In this document: positions 38,179 through 46,932 of the stretch, one piece after another
Position numbering within the stretch: the stretch's first letter is position 1
Layout of the letters: each line of letters starts with the position of its first letter
NCBI GenBank assembly: GCA_900767955.1
Contig: CAAGBC010000015.1
Span: 1-57,623, forward strand
Reading direction: 5' to 3'
DNA: 57,623 nt
Source of the DNA: Spirochaetia bacterium
GTDB taxonomy: Bacteria > Spirochaetota > Spirochaetia > Treponematales > Treponemataceae
Translations under genes and position numbers: made by a program
Notes under the pieces: model-generated
The model's database searches: none
What the model saw: the letters and a program-made list of their open reading frames with translations, nothing else
What the model was told of the DNA's origin: nothing

Positions 38179-40965
38179 TTATTCCTCGCTGTTGTTAGCG
38201 TCATTTTCTTTGTCGCTAGATTCATCATCAAATGGATAAAGAATTACAGTTCCGTCTGTTTCAACTCCTAAAGATAAAACCATTTCTATGTTGGCATTTC
38301 TAGGAATGTATAAATTTCCTTGTTGGAATTGCACAATTACATCAGGATTAAACGGATATGTCTGGAAAATTTCTTTTACATCTTCTGTATAAACTTTTAC
38401 TTTTGAAGATTCTAAACTTAAGGAATAAGTTCCTACAGAAGGTATTTTTGAATCAAAAGTAATTCCAGCTTTTTTTGTTCTGTCTTCATATTTAATGAGG
38501 TTGTTTTGTGATTTGTAACTGATTTCACAAGATTTTAATACATCCATGTATTTTTCAACATCGCCTAAATCAGTTGGTTCTGAACGATTAAAAATATCAT
38601 TGTTTGTATTGTCGCCTTCTGAATTTTCATCTTCCTTGTTAGCATTAATTAGATTAAAAAGATTTATGTTTATATCTTCTGTAATTTCTAATTCAAGAGG
38701 AATTACAAGTCTTGCAGTTACTTCAATTGATGTTGGAGTTTCTGAACCGAGTTTTTCAAAATCGGCTTTAGTTACTGTAATTGTTCCATCATCTGCACCA
38801 GCTAATGAAATTGAATAATTTACTTTTAGTGTGGAATCAGAATCTTTTAAATTTAATAATTCAGAAATATCTATTGGTTTTATTTTTGATATTTTAGATA
38901 AATCTGTAATAATTGTTCCGTCTTCTGTGGTTTCTAGCTTAGGAACATTTGAAAATTCGATTGGAGTATCTGAATTTAGAATTTCTATAGATTGGGAACC
39001 TGCTGAAATATCTACATCTCCTGCAAATTTCATATCTTTGATAGCGTCTAAATCTGGTTTTGAACAGAACAAATATAATGGAAGATTTTTAATATTTATT
39101 TTGTTTATGATGTCTTCATTACCAAGTTCTTTTGTTAAGCCACTAAACATAGATTTTAGATTCATATTTGTATCTGTTGTGCCTTCCATTGATATGGCAC
39201 CAGTTTTAATTGTTACATCTTGCCAGTCAAAAACAGGAGTTGCAGCAATTTTAATTGTATATTCATCACCAAAACGAATATTTTTTAGAACAACATAATA
39301 TGGTTTTTCTGGAGTTGTACCTGGAAGCCCAAGATTTACAGAAAAATCTAAATATTCAGTTGAATCTAAATCAACTATATGTACATTTGGATTGGAAAAT
39401 TCAATTTGTTTATCTGTTTTGTTGCTTTCAAGAGTTTTTGTATCTTCAATGCCTAAAACATCTGAAGAAACTTTTACATCAATGCTATTTCCTTCTGGAA
39501 GTGTGTTTGAATATGTAATTTTTAGGCCAGATTCCAAAAGTGTCATTGCTTTTACATAAGATTTTACGCTTTCTGGAAAAGCTTCTTTTTTAGTGTATGA
39601 AAGTAATTCTTTGTTTTCTAAAAATGATGAATTTTTTTCAAGGTCAATAGTAATGTCTCTTGCTTTTTGGATGTCACAAACTGTTTTAAATTCGATTTCT
39701 GAAAAATCAGAATCAAGATATATAGTTGCATTTTCCAAAGATACAGAAACATTTCCTGTAAGATAGATTTTTCCTTCTGTGGAACCACCGCAATCGTAAA
39801 CTTTGTCTTTTAAGTTTAAGCTGCGATTTAATAAATAAGGAAGAACTTCATTTTCGGTATTAAAGTCTGAATTATTTGCATTCATTGCACCAGAAAGATT
39901 TATGTCGGCGTTAAAATTGATTCCTGTCCAATTGTCAGGAAGTTTTGATAGAATTTGTAAATAACCTTCTTCAATTGTACATTTTTCAAATGCAGAGTCA
40001 GTTCCAATTGTTACGGTTTGGTCTATTTCAACTTGTCCGCTAGGACCTAAATCTAATGTAAGACCTGTTGCTTTTTTTACTTCTGAAGTTTCATCAAGTC
40101 CTGTTACTACATTGTATATTACAACTTTGCCTAAATCTCCTCCTGATGAAGAACCTGTAACATTTAGTTTCATTTTTGGAACAACGCTTTTGCCTGTCAG
40201 AGGAATAACAACAGTTCCTGTGTGTTTAATTGTAGTATCAGCTGATTCAGAAATATAATTTCCGCTTTCATCTGTAAGTCTAACTTTTATAGTAGCAGAA
40301 AAATCTGGGGAAGGTTCGTTTTGTGCAACAACTTCAAGGATTAAATTTCCTTCAGTAAATTCGATTGTGTTAAAAACTGGACTTGTTATGCTTATTGAAA
40401 CATCGATTGTGTCTAAAATTGCCCCGTTAATTCCTTCTGGAATTGGCAGTTCCACATTTTTGATTTGTGCAGAATCTTTAATTTTATCATTAATGTTAGG
40501 AAATGGAATTGGCAAAGTTTCGTCGTATGTTGGAAAATTTGGAACAACGATTGATTGGTCAAAAGACATTTCTTTTAATTGTGATGCAAAATCCATATTT
40601 TCAAAATAGGAACCAACATCAATAGGAATTTCTTGAAGTTTCATTTCGGCAATGTACTTTTGAGAAATTGTTGATTCTGTTCTATTGTTTGGATTGTAAT
40701 CGTAAAGTTTGAATTTTAGGCCTTCTGTAATTCCTAAATCTTCTTTGTAAATGTTTTGCATTATACCTACATTGGAACTAACAGAAGGATTCATCATATT
40801 TTGAAGTGATTCAGCAGATATATATTCAGAAAAATCTTTTTGAATATTTGCAACTGTGAAGTTATATGTTGCTTCTGTTTTTATTCCTACTTTTTTAGGT
40901 GGTTGAAAATCCATTTTACAACTGAATGCCATTAAGGCTAAAAGTAAAATTGCAGTTTTTTTCAT
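38179..40965 (-). CDS. Large Treponema-type lipoprotein
   Basis: A protein of 928 residues. MKKTAILLLALMAFSC gives lipid-modified Cys16. The mature protein is acidic and consists of repeated beta-strand stretches of similar character (for example VEIDQTVTIGTDSAFEKCTI, NVSVSLENATIYLDSDFSEI, YVVLKNIRFGDEYTIKIAAT), without a domain I can name. Long Ser/Thr/Asn-rich segments suggest an extended surface or periplasmic protein. AAGGA precedes the ATG. It is the first gene of a pair with the barrel protein; I infer joint function. Confidence 0.75.
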   Translation of the reverse strand: MKKTAILLLALMAFSCKMDFQPPKKVGIKTEATYNFTVANIQKDFSEYISAESLQNMMNPSVSSNVGIMQNIYKEDLGITEGLKFKLYDYNPNNRTESTISQKYIAEMKLQEIPIDVGSYFENMDFASQLKEMSFDQSIVVPNFPTYDETLPIPFPNINDKIKDSAQIKNVELPIPEGINGAILDTIDVSISITSPVFNTIEFTEGNLILEVVAQNEPSPDFSATIKVRLTDESGNYISESADTTIKHTGTVVIPLTGKSVVPKMKLNVTGSSSGGDLGKVVIYNVVTGLDETSEVKKATGLTLDLGPSGQVEIDQTVTIGTDSAFEKCTIEEGYLQILSKLPDNWTGINFNADINLSGAMNANNSDFNTENEVLPYLLNRSLNLKDKVYDCGGSTEGKIYLTGNVSVSLENATIYLDSDFSEIEFKTVCDIQKARDITIDLEKNSSFLENKELLSYTKKEAFPESVKSYVKAMTLLESGLKITYSNTLPEGNSIDVKVSSDVLGIEDTKTLESNKTDKQIEFSNPNVHIVDLDSTEYLDFSVNLGLPGTTPEKPYYVVLKNIRFGDEYTIKIAATPVFDWQDVTIKTGAISMEGTTDTNMNLKSMFSGLTKELGNEDIINKINIKNLPLYLFCSKPDLDAIKDMKFAGDVDISAGSQSIEILNSDTPIEFSNVPKLETTEDGTIITDLSKISKIKPIDISELLNLKDSDSTLKVNYSISLAGADDGTITVTKADFEKLGSETPTSIEVTARLVIPLELEITEDININLFNLINANKEDENSEGDNTNNDIFNRSEPTDLGDVEKYMDVLKSCEISYKSQNNLIKYEDRTKKAGITFDSKIPSVGTYSLSLESSKVKVYTEDVKEIFQTYPFNPDVIVQFQQGNLYIPRNANIEMVLSLGVETDGTVILYPFDDESSDKENDANNSEE

Positions 40966-40983
40966 ATTGTATTTCCTTTTATA

Positions 40984-41658
40984 TTAATCATCAGAAATTG
41001 ATATTTTTGTTAGATTACCAGTTTTCATTAACTGTTCTGTTAATACAAATATATTCAATTCTCCTGGGGCTTTTACAGAAAATTTTAAAACCATTTTGTT
41101 TTCTTTTAATGATTCTGTCATGTTTAAATCACTTTGAATTAAACCGTGCTCTGCGATTATTTTTTGCAAAGAATCTAAGTTGATGTTTTTTTCACTGTAA
41201 ATAAGTGTCAAAGTTTTTGATTTTTCGGCAGGAAATAATTTGTATTCAATTTTTTCTAATACAACAAGAGCAAATAAAGCAACAAATAATGTAATTCCTA
41301 CAATAAAAAATTGACCAGTTCCACAGGCAAGTCCTAATGCTGCGGCTGTCCAAATTACTGCGGCAGAAGTTAGTCCTTTGATGTTTAGGCCTTGATGAAG
41401 AATTGCACCTCCGCCAAGAAATCCTATTCCTGTTACAACTCCTGCTGCAACACGGGTTGGGTCGCCTGGAAATTGTGGATTATTTGCAATAAATACAGAA
41501 AAAATGCTAAGCAAAGTTGAAGAAACGCTAATAAGAATTAAGGTTCTAAGACCAACTGGGTGTTGTCGTGTTTTGCGTTCGATTCCAAGTAGTAAACCAC
41601 AGATGAAACTACATCCAATTCTTACTAAACAATCGATATAGTAATTTCCAAAACTCAT
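40984..41658 (-). CDS. MgtC/SapB-family membrane protein
   Basis: A protein of 224 residues. The N-terminal membrane domain contains LVRIGCSFICGLLLGIERKT (R-x7-G-x-E-R), GLRTLILISVSSTLLS and RVAAGVVTGIGFLGGGAILH, the conserved core of MgtC. About five membrane helices are followed by a soluble ACT-like C-terminal domain (LTLIYSEKNINLDSLQKIIA). MgtC proteins act in growth at low magnesium and modulate ATP synthase or phosphate transport in several bacteria. GGAGG precedes the ATG by four bases. It lies 21 bases after the preceding gene on the same strand. Confidence 0.9.
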   Translation of the reverse strand: MSFGNYYIDCLVRIGCSFICGLLLGIERKTRQHPVGLRTLILISVSSTLLSIFSVFIANNPQFPGDPTRVAAGVVTGIGFLGGGAILHQGLNIKGLTSAAVIWTAAALGLACGTGQFFIVGITLFVALFALVVLEKIEYKLFPAEKSKTLTLIYSEKNINLDSLQKIIAEHGLIQSDLNMTESLKENKMVLKFSVKAPGELNIFVLTEQLMKTGNLTKISISDD

Positions 41659-41679
41659 AGAACCTCCATTTCTTGTTTT

Positions 41680-42414
41680 TTATTTAAATAACGAAAAACT
41701 TCCTGGGTTTTTTGCTCCTGCTTTTATCCATGTTAATGAATTTTTTGCAGAAGGCTTTGTTTTTAGTGAATCGTATGCGTCAAGATAAGAAGCAAGCCAT
41801 GTTGCAAGACTGTTATCTTTTTGCATAGTTTCATTTTGTGTATCGCCTGTAACTAACAACACAGAAATATTTTGTTTGTCAGTTGTGTATGCAATGATGT
41901 TTTCTGCAAATGTTGCAAAAGCTGCTTCTGCGGCTGCTACAAAAGGATTTGCTGGTGCTGATGTTGAATTACGCAATGTTGCACTATGAATAGTATCGCT
42001 CATTGTTGGGTGTGTTTTTAGTATGAAAATTATTTTTCCGTTGTGGCGATGCTGTTCCATTCTTGTTAAAGCTTCTATTGCTAAATACTGAAAGCCTGAA
42101 ATCATAATATCCATTGCTTTTGGACATTCATCAATTGTAAAACTGTTAAATTGTGCTGAAAATTGAGGAGCATCAAAGTATAAAACTACATTTTCTAATG
42201 AACCTAAAACTGTTTCTGCATGAATCATAAGAGAACGAGCTGAAACAGCTGATGTTTTATTCCATGGTGCAACAATAACACCAGATGGTGAAATTGAGTT
42301 ATTATCTTCTATTTTTCCGGCTACAACTACACCGTAATTTGCGAGTGCAAAACTTTCTGCAAAATCTGCGGAGGAAGGTAAATCTTTTCCTGCAATTAAA
42401 ATATTTTTTTCCAT
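41680..42414 (-). CDS. Unknown protein with Rossmann-like pattern
   Basis: A protein of 244 residues starting MEKNILIAGKDLPSSADFAE. The pattern of an opening strand, a second strand GVVVAGKI, VVLYFDAP and a helix AAEAAFATFAENIIA resembles a degenerate short-chain dehydrogenase fold, but the glycine-rich loop and the Tyr-x3-Lys active site are missing. I do not recognise a family; it may be Treponema-specific. The extended -10 TGATATAAT lies eight bases upstream of the ATG, so its mRNA is probably leaderless. Confidence 0.6.
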   Translation of the reverse strand: MEKNILIAGKDLPSSADFAESFALANYGVVVAGKIEDNNSISPSGVIVAPWNKTSAVSARSLMIHAETVLGSLENVVLYFDAPQFSAQFNSFTIDECPKAMDIMISGFQYLAIEALTRMEQHRHNGKIIFILKTHPTMSDTIHSATLRNSTSAPANPFVAAAEAAFATFAENIIAYTTDKQNISVLLVTGDTQNETMQKDNSLATWLASYLDAYDSLKTKPSAKNSLTWIKAGAKNPGSFSLFK

Positions 42415-42422
42415 AGCAAGCA

Positions 42423-42428
42423 ATTATA
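42423..42428 (-). promoter_or_regulatory. Extended -10 of the gene at 41680-42414
   Basis: TGATATAAT on the minus strand, with eight bases to the ATG. It is divergent to the similarly built promoter at 42499-42504, leaving only 70 bases between the two -10 boxes. Confidence 0.55.
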
Positions 42429-42498
42429 TCACGAGCAACTTGTAAAAGTCTATTGTATTTAAATAGGTTGGTACTATTCAAAAAGTATTTTGCTATGA

Positions 42499-42504
42499 TA
42501 TACT
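42499..42504 (+). promoter_or_regulatory. Extended -10 of the symporter gene
   Basis: TGATATACT, six bases before the ATG at 42511. A weak -35 TTCAAA lies 16 bp upstream (42477-42482). Leaderless layout. Confidence 0.55.
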
Positions 42505-42510
42505 TTGTTT

Positions 42511-43740
42511 ATGAAAGTTTGGTTAAAATTTCTTATTGGTTCAATTTTAGGTGCAATTTGTGCATTAGTATTTCCTTTTGAAAATAAAGCTTTATTTAGT
42601 TTTTTGGAACTTGTTACAGAAATTGTAATTCGTTTCGGTCGTTACATGGTTATTCCACTTATGTTCTTTACTGCTGTAATAGCCTTTAATAGATTGAGAG
42701 ATACAAAATTATTAATAAAAACAGGTTATTGGATTGGTGGCGTAATTGTTGCATCTTCATTTTTGCTTACAATCGTTGGTTTAATTTCTATTTTGATTGC
42801 GCGTATTCCTCGTATTCCAATCACTGTAGAAAAAATTCCAGAAATTGCATCACTTCATATTGATGATTTGCTAAAATCATTATTTCCTTTTTCAGCTTTT
42901 GATACATTGAACAATGGAACATTCTTGTTGTCTGCATACTTTTTTGCAATGCTTGTAGGTGCTGCTTCAACTTCTGATCCTGTTTTATTCAGACCAATAA
43001 CACAACTTGCAGATTCACTTTCTAAACTTATGTACAAAATTACTGTTGTTTTTACAGAAATGTTTTCTGTTGGAATGATAGCAATTCTTTGTAGTTGGAC
43101 AATTCAGTTTAAAGATATTATTTTAAGTGGCGTTTATAACCCATTGATACTTGTGCTTTTAATTGACTTTGTAGTTGTTGCAGGTATTATTTATCCTTTG
43201 ATTTTAAAATATTTGTGTCATGATCCACATCCATATAAAGTTTTGTACGCATCTATTTGTTCTTTGATTACAGCTTTCTTTAGTGGAGATTCCAATTTAG
43301 TTCTTCCATTAAATATTCGTCACGGAAAAGAAAGTTTGGGTATTAGAAGACGAATTAATGGCGTTTCTCAACCGTTATTTTCTATTTTTGCAAGAGGCGG
43401 TTCTGCATTAGTAACAACTGTTAGCTTTATTGTTATTTGGCGTTCTTATTCTAGCTTGAATATTCCATTCCTAGATATTTTGTGGATTACATTTGTTTCT
43501 TTTGGAATTTCTTTCTTGTTGGGAGGATTCCCTGGTGGAGGCGCATTTATTTCATTGACTGTATTGTGTACTTTATACAGTAAAGGCTTTGAAACAGGAT
43601 TTTTATTGCTAAAACCTGCAGCTCCAATTTTATGTTCATTTGCTGCTGCTTTTGATGTATTAACTGCTATGTTCGGAAGTTATATTGTTGCAGTAAAAAC
43701 TAAACTTATTGAACATCACAATATTAAGCATTTTATTTAA
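42511..43740 (+). CDS. Dicarboxylate/amino acid:cation symporter (SDF family)
   Basis: A protein of 409 residues from the ATG at 42511. It has the eight-helix plus two hairpin-loop architecture of the SDF family (PF00375): MKVWLKFLIGSILGAICAL, FGRYMVIPLMFFTAVIAFNR (helix 3), the first hairpin region AFFSGDSNLVLPLNIRHGKE in the place of the usual serine-rich loop, and SFLLGGFPGGGAFISLTVL in the second. It resembles GltP/GltT and SstT only distantly; glutamate, dicarboxylates or serine are candidate substrates. Transcription appears leaderless. Confidence 0.85.
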   Translation: MKVWLKFLIGSILGAICALVFPFENKALFSFLELVTEIVIRFGRYMVIPLMFFTAVIAFNRLRDTKLLIKTGYWIGGVIVASSFLLTIVGLISILIARIPRIPITVEKIPEIASLHIDDLLKSLFPFSAFDTLNNGTFLLSAYFFAMLVGAASTSDPVLFRPITQLADSLSKLMYKITVVFTEMFSVGMIAILCSWTIQFKDIILSGVYNPLILVLLIDFVVVAGIIYPLILKYLCHDPHPYKVLYASICSLITAFFSGDSNLVLPLNIRHGKESLGIRRRINGVSQPLFSIFARGGSALVTTVSFIVIWRSYSSLNIPFLDILWITFVSFGISFLLGGFPGGGAFISLTVLCTLYSKGFETGFLLLKPAAPILCSFAAAFDVLTAMFGSYIVAVKTKLIEHHNIKHFI

Positions 43741-43752
43741 TATTTAATTGTG

Positions 43753-43781
43753 TTGAAAATTTACAAAAAAAGGAATATAAT
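43753..43781 (+). promoter_or_regulatory. Promoter of rsmI, leaderless layout
   Basis: TTGAAA (43753-43758), 17-bp spacer, TATAAT (43776-43781), then six bases to the GTG start at 43788. The consensus quality makes the leaderless reading convincing; an AGGAA exists but overlaps the -10. Confidence 0.75.
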
Positions 43782-43787
43782 TTTAAA

Positions 43788-44495
43788 GTGTCTGTGTTGT
43801 ATGTTGTCGGTACGCCGATAGGAAATTTAGGTGATATTACTTTTAGAGCAATAGAAACATTAAAAAATGTTGACGCAATTGCTTGTGAAGATACTCGCCA
43901 TACATTACAGCTTTTGACCCATTTTGAAATTCGAAAACCACTTATTTCTTGTCGCTCACAGAATGAAAGTGTTGTGGCACAAAAAGTGATAAAGATGATG
44001 GACGAAGGTCAAAATATTGCTTATGCAAGTGATGCGGGAACTCCAGGGATTAGTGACCCAGGGGCTGTGCTTGTTACACTTGTAAGAAAGGCAGGACATA
44101 CAGTAGTTCCGATTCCGGGGCCATCTGCATTTGCTTCTTTAGTGAGTGTTGCAGGTGTTGGAGGAAAAACTTTAATTTTTGAAGGATTTCTTTCTCCAAA
44201 GCCAGGAAGAAGACGCAATAGATTAAGAGAATTACTTTCTACTGGAGATGCTTTTGTTTTATACGAATCTCCGTTCAGAATTGTTAAACTTCTTACAGAT
44301 ATTGCCGATATTGAAAGTGAACGGAATATTGTAGTTGGTCGTGAACTTACAAAATTGCATGAAGAAATTATTGAAGGAACTGCGGAAGAATTAAAAAATG
44401 ATTTTTCTTCAAGAGCTTCGATAAAAGGTGAATTTGCAATTTTTGTTTCTGGTGCAAAAAAAACTCAACTTTCTGATGAATCTACCGATAATTAA
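43788..44495 (+). CDS. rsmI: 16S rRNA (cytidine1402-2'-O)-methyltransferase
   Basis: A protein of 235 residues starting at GTG; SVLYVVGTPIGNLGDITFRA is the family N-terminus. Further RsmI hallmarks are ACEDTRHTLQLLTHF, SDAGTPGISDPGAVLV, VPIPGPSAFASLVSVAG and FVLYESPFRIVKLL. It belongs to the tetrapyrrole methylase fold and methylates the 2'-O of C1402 in 16S rRNA, with RsmH acting on the same base. It is about 40-50 residues shorter than E. coli RsmI, lacking the usual C-terminal tail. flgM follows 21 bases later. Confidence 0.95.
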   Translation: MSVLYVVGTPIGNLGDITFRAIETLKNVDAIACEDTRHTLQLLTHFEIRKPLISCRSQNESVVAQKVIKMMDEGQNIAYASDAGTPGISDPGAVLVTLVRKAGHTVVPIPGPSAFASLVSVAGVGGKTLIFEGFLSPKPGRRRNRLRELLSTGDAFVLYESPFRIVKLLTDIADIESERNIVVGRELTKLHEEIIEGTAEELKNDFSSRASIKGEFAIFVSGAKKTQLSDESTDN

Positions 44496-44516
44496 AAGGT
44501 AGAGGGGCAGGACGAA

Positions 44517-44804
44517 ATGATGATAGATAAAATTGGAGGAATTAATCCTCTTAACAATGTACAGAATACTCGCCGTACAAATGATGTTGCAAAGTCAACT
44601 TTTGGAACTGATTCTATTTCTGTTTCTGATGAAGCAAAAGAAATGGCTGAAGTTTATTACATGAATCAGGTTGCTGCTGAAACTCCAGATGTTAGAGCTG
44701 ATCGTATCGCTGAAATTAAAGCAAAGATTCAAGATCCTTCTTATTTGAACAGTGCTGTAATTGCATCTGCTGCTGATCGCCTAATGGAAAGTTTTGGGCT
44801 TTAA
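44517..44804 (+). CDS. flgM: Anti-sigma-28 factor FlgM
   Basis: A protein of 95 residues, MMIDKIGGINPLNNVQNTRR. The block SISVSDEAKEMAEVYYMNQV then VRADRIAEIKAKIQDPSY and SAVIASAADRLMESFGL is the FlgM family pattern: the C-terminal half binds sigma-28 (FliA) and the disordered N-terminus allows export through the flagellar apparatus. It would hold back late flagellar genes until the basal body is complete. An AGG-rich site lies upstream, and a strong terminator follows 70 bases after the stop. Two ATG codons are adjacent. Confidence 0.9.
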   Translation: MMIDKIGGINPLNNVQNTRRTNDVAKSTFGTDSISVSDEAKEMAEVYYMNQVAAETPDVRADRIAEIKAKIQDPSYLNSAVIASAADRLMESFGL

Positions 44805-44874
44805 TTTGTAAAGATTAACAATCTAAGGTTGTTTGTATAGTTCATTTTTGAACTGCTTTATGTACAAGATGTAA

Positions 44875-44900
44875 AAAAGACGGACATTGTTCCGTCTTTT
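44875..44900 (+). terminator. Terminator of rsmI-flgM
   Basis: AAAAGACGGA and TCCGTCTTTT form a perfect 10-bp stem with a six-base loop, followed by a T-run. Confidence 0.9.
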
Positions 44901-44929
44901 TTTTATAAAGCGATAAGATAGAGGTTATA

Positions 44930-46078
44930 ATGGCTGATTTTATTTTTCGTATTTCACCAAATGTTGTTTTAGGTTCTTATGTTGTAACTCGTGTTCCACA
45001 GTATGTAAAAGAATATGGTTCAAGATTTATGGTTGTTATGGACCCTGTGCTAAAAGATGTTGGTCTTGCAGATAAAATTTTACAACCTTTAAACGAACGT
45101 AATGTAGATTATTTTGTTTTTGATGAATTAAACGATGGTGCAAATTCTAAACAAATTCAGCAGGCTTTAGATTTAGCAAGACAGGGATATGTTCAAGGGA
45201 TTATTGCAGTTGGTGGAACAAAGGCTTTGAATATTGCTTCTGCAGTTGCTGCCCTTTTTAATGAAAGCTTTGGAATTTATGATTGTCTTGATGGTACTGT
45301 TCCTACAAAAGAACCACTTCCTTTGATTTGTGTTCCAACAACAATAAGAATTCCATTTTTGTTTAATCCTGTAATTCCTTTGATTGATGCAAGATGTAAT
45401 CAAATAAAATTGATGAAAGTTCAAAAAGAAATTTGCAAACTTGCAGTAATGGATTCTACTTTGATTGTTTCTCTTACAGAAAATCAAAAAAGTTCTATGT
45501 CACTAGAAACTTTGTGTATTGCTGTAGAAGCTTATCTTTCACAAAAGGCATCTTTTTTTAGTGATATGTTCTGTGAAAAATCTGCTGAATTGTTTGGTTA
45601 TGCATTAGATGGTTCAAAATCCTTAGAGATTTCTACTCCAGAAGAGGTTTTGTTAGAACAAGCTGGTTGTATGGCATCTTTGGCAGGTTCAACAAGTTCT
45701 GTTGGTGTTGCAAGTTTAATTTCTTTGGCAATGAATGCTCGTTTTAGATTATCACGCTCACTTGTGAGTGCTATTTTATTTCCTTATATAATTGAAGATG
45801 CTAGTAAATTCAAAACTGAAAAATTAGAGAAATTTGCAAAAATTATGAATATTGTTCCTGCGGAAGTAACTCGTGAAGATGCAGTTCAGGCTTTTGCAGA
45901 TAATATTCGTCAAAGATTAGTTCAAGCTAATTTGCCTGTTAGATTAAAAGATTTGTCTTTATCTGTTGAACAATTAGCATTGATTGCAGAAGATGCTAGT
46001 AATTTGGATATTATGAATCAACTTCCACGAAGTATGACTGCAGATGATTTGTTTGATTTGTTAAAATTAGCTTATTAG
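44930..46078 (+). CDS. Iron-alcohol-dehydrogenase-like protein lacking the metal site
   Basis: A protein of 382 residues with the length and fold pattern of the Fe-ADH family (MADFIFRISPNVVLGSYVVT, IIAVGGTKALNIASAVAALF, LPLICVPTTIR). The four metal ligands of FucO (Asp196, His200, His263, His277) correspond by spacing to Glu193, Ile197, Ser262 and Arg276, and the GGGS nucleotide loop is GGTK. It therefore probably binds no iron and no NAD in the usual way. The downstream location of the TrmH gene (14 bases) suggests an operon. GAGG lies five bases before the ATG. Confidence 0.78.
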   Translation: MADFIFRISPNVVLGSYVVTRVPQYVKEYGSRFMVVMDPVLKDVGLADKILQPLNERNVDYFVFDELNDGANSKQIQQALDLARQGYVQGIIAVGGTKALNIASAVAALFNESFGIYDCLDGTVPTKEPLPLICVPTTIRIPFLFNPVIPLIDARCNQIKLMKVQKEICKLAVMDSTLIVSLTENQKSSMSLETLCIAVEAYLSQKASFFSDMFCEKSAELFGYALDGSKSLEISTPEEVLLEQAGCMASLAGSTSSVGVASLISLAMNARFRLSRSLVSAILFPYIIEDASKFKTEKLEKFAKIMNIVPAEVTREDAVQAFADNIRQRLVQANLPVRLKDLSLSVEQLALIAEDASNLDIMNQLPRSMTADDLFDLLKLAY

Positions 46079-46092
46079 TCGGATAAATAAAA

Positions 46093-46923
46093 ATGATAGA
46101 ACCTAGTAAATTGTTTCAATTAAGTGGCGGACAAAAAAGACGCAAATTAGCTTTGACTTTTGGTGCTTTGGAAAGAGATATTGCAGGGATTCCAGAAAAA
46201 GGAATGGAATATTCTTTTAAGCAAATGTCCAGATCTGAATACACAAAGACTATAACTAAAATTTTGCTACAAGATCCAAAACTTCCTTTGGGTGCAGCAG
46301 ATGAAATTAATCAATTATTAAATGCAGAACCTTTTGATGAATTGCGTTTATGTAATTGTGCAAGAAATCATTTGCTTGCAATAATTGGAACTTTTCCTGC
46401 TGAATGGGATTTAGTTATTGCGCCACATGCAAATCCTTATGATGAAAATGGCGTTATAAAAGAGCGAGAATTTTTTCCGGGAATGTGTGTTTACGCAGAA
46501 GATATTCGTTCTCCATTTAATATTGGTTCTATTTTTAGAACTGCGGAAGGAATGGGTGCAGAAAAGGTTATTATTTCTCCATTTTGTGTTGACCCTAATC
46601 AATCAAGAGCAATAAGAAGCGGCATGGGATGTATAGAAACAATGGGTTGGGAACAAATTCCTGTTGAACAGTTGCCAGATGATATTCCGATTTTTGCGTT
46701 AGAAACTGGTGGAACTGATATTGAAGAATTTGTTTTTCCAGAAAAAGGAATTTGTATAATTGGTTCTGAAGAATTAGGTGTAAGCCCACAAGCATTAAAT
46801 AAAGCAACCTACGGTAGAGTTTCTATTCCAATGAAGGGACTAAAAGCTTCTTTAAATGTTGGTGTTGCATTCGGAATTTTAATGCAAAAGTGGGTCGAGT
46901 ATGTTAGTAAAAATTACAATTAA
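46093..46923 (+). CDS. TrmH/SpoU-family RNA 2'-O-methyltransferase
   Basis: A protein of 276 residues. The C-terminal SPOUT domain (about 130-270) has DIRSPFNIGSIFRTAEGMGA (motif 1, N-x-G-x-x-x-R), ICIIGSEELGVSP (motif 2) and VSIPMKGLKASLNVGVAFGI (motif 3), as in TrmH, TrmL and RlmB. The N-terminal 120 residues are a separate helical part. It should methylate a ribose in tRNA or rRNA using SAM bound in a knot. It converges on the HDOD gene with nine bases between the stops. Confidence 0.87.
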   Translation: MIEPSKLFQLSGGQKRRKLALTFGALERDIAGIPEKGMEYSFKQMSRSEYTKTITKILLQDPKLPLGAADEINQLLNAEPFDELRLCNCARNHLLAIIGTFPAEWDLVIAPHANPYDENGVIKEREFFPGMCVYAEDIRSPFNIGSIFRTAEGMGAEKVIISPFCVDPNQSRAIRSGMGCIETMGWEQIPVEQLPDDIPIFALETGGTDIEEFVFPEKGICIIGSEELGVSPQALNKATYGRVSIPMKGLKASLNVGVAFGILMQKWVEYVSKNYN

Positions 46924-46932
46924 TAATAGTTT

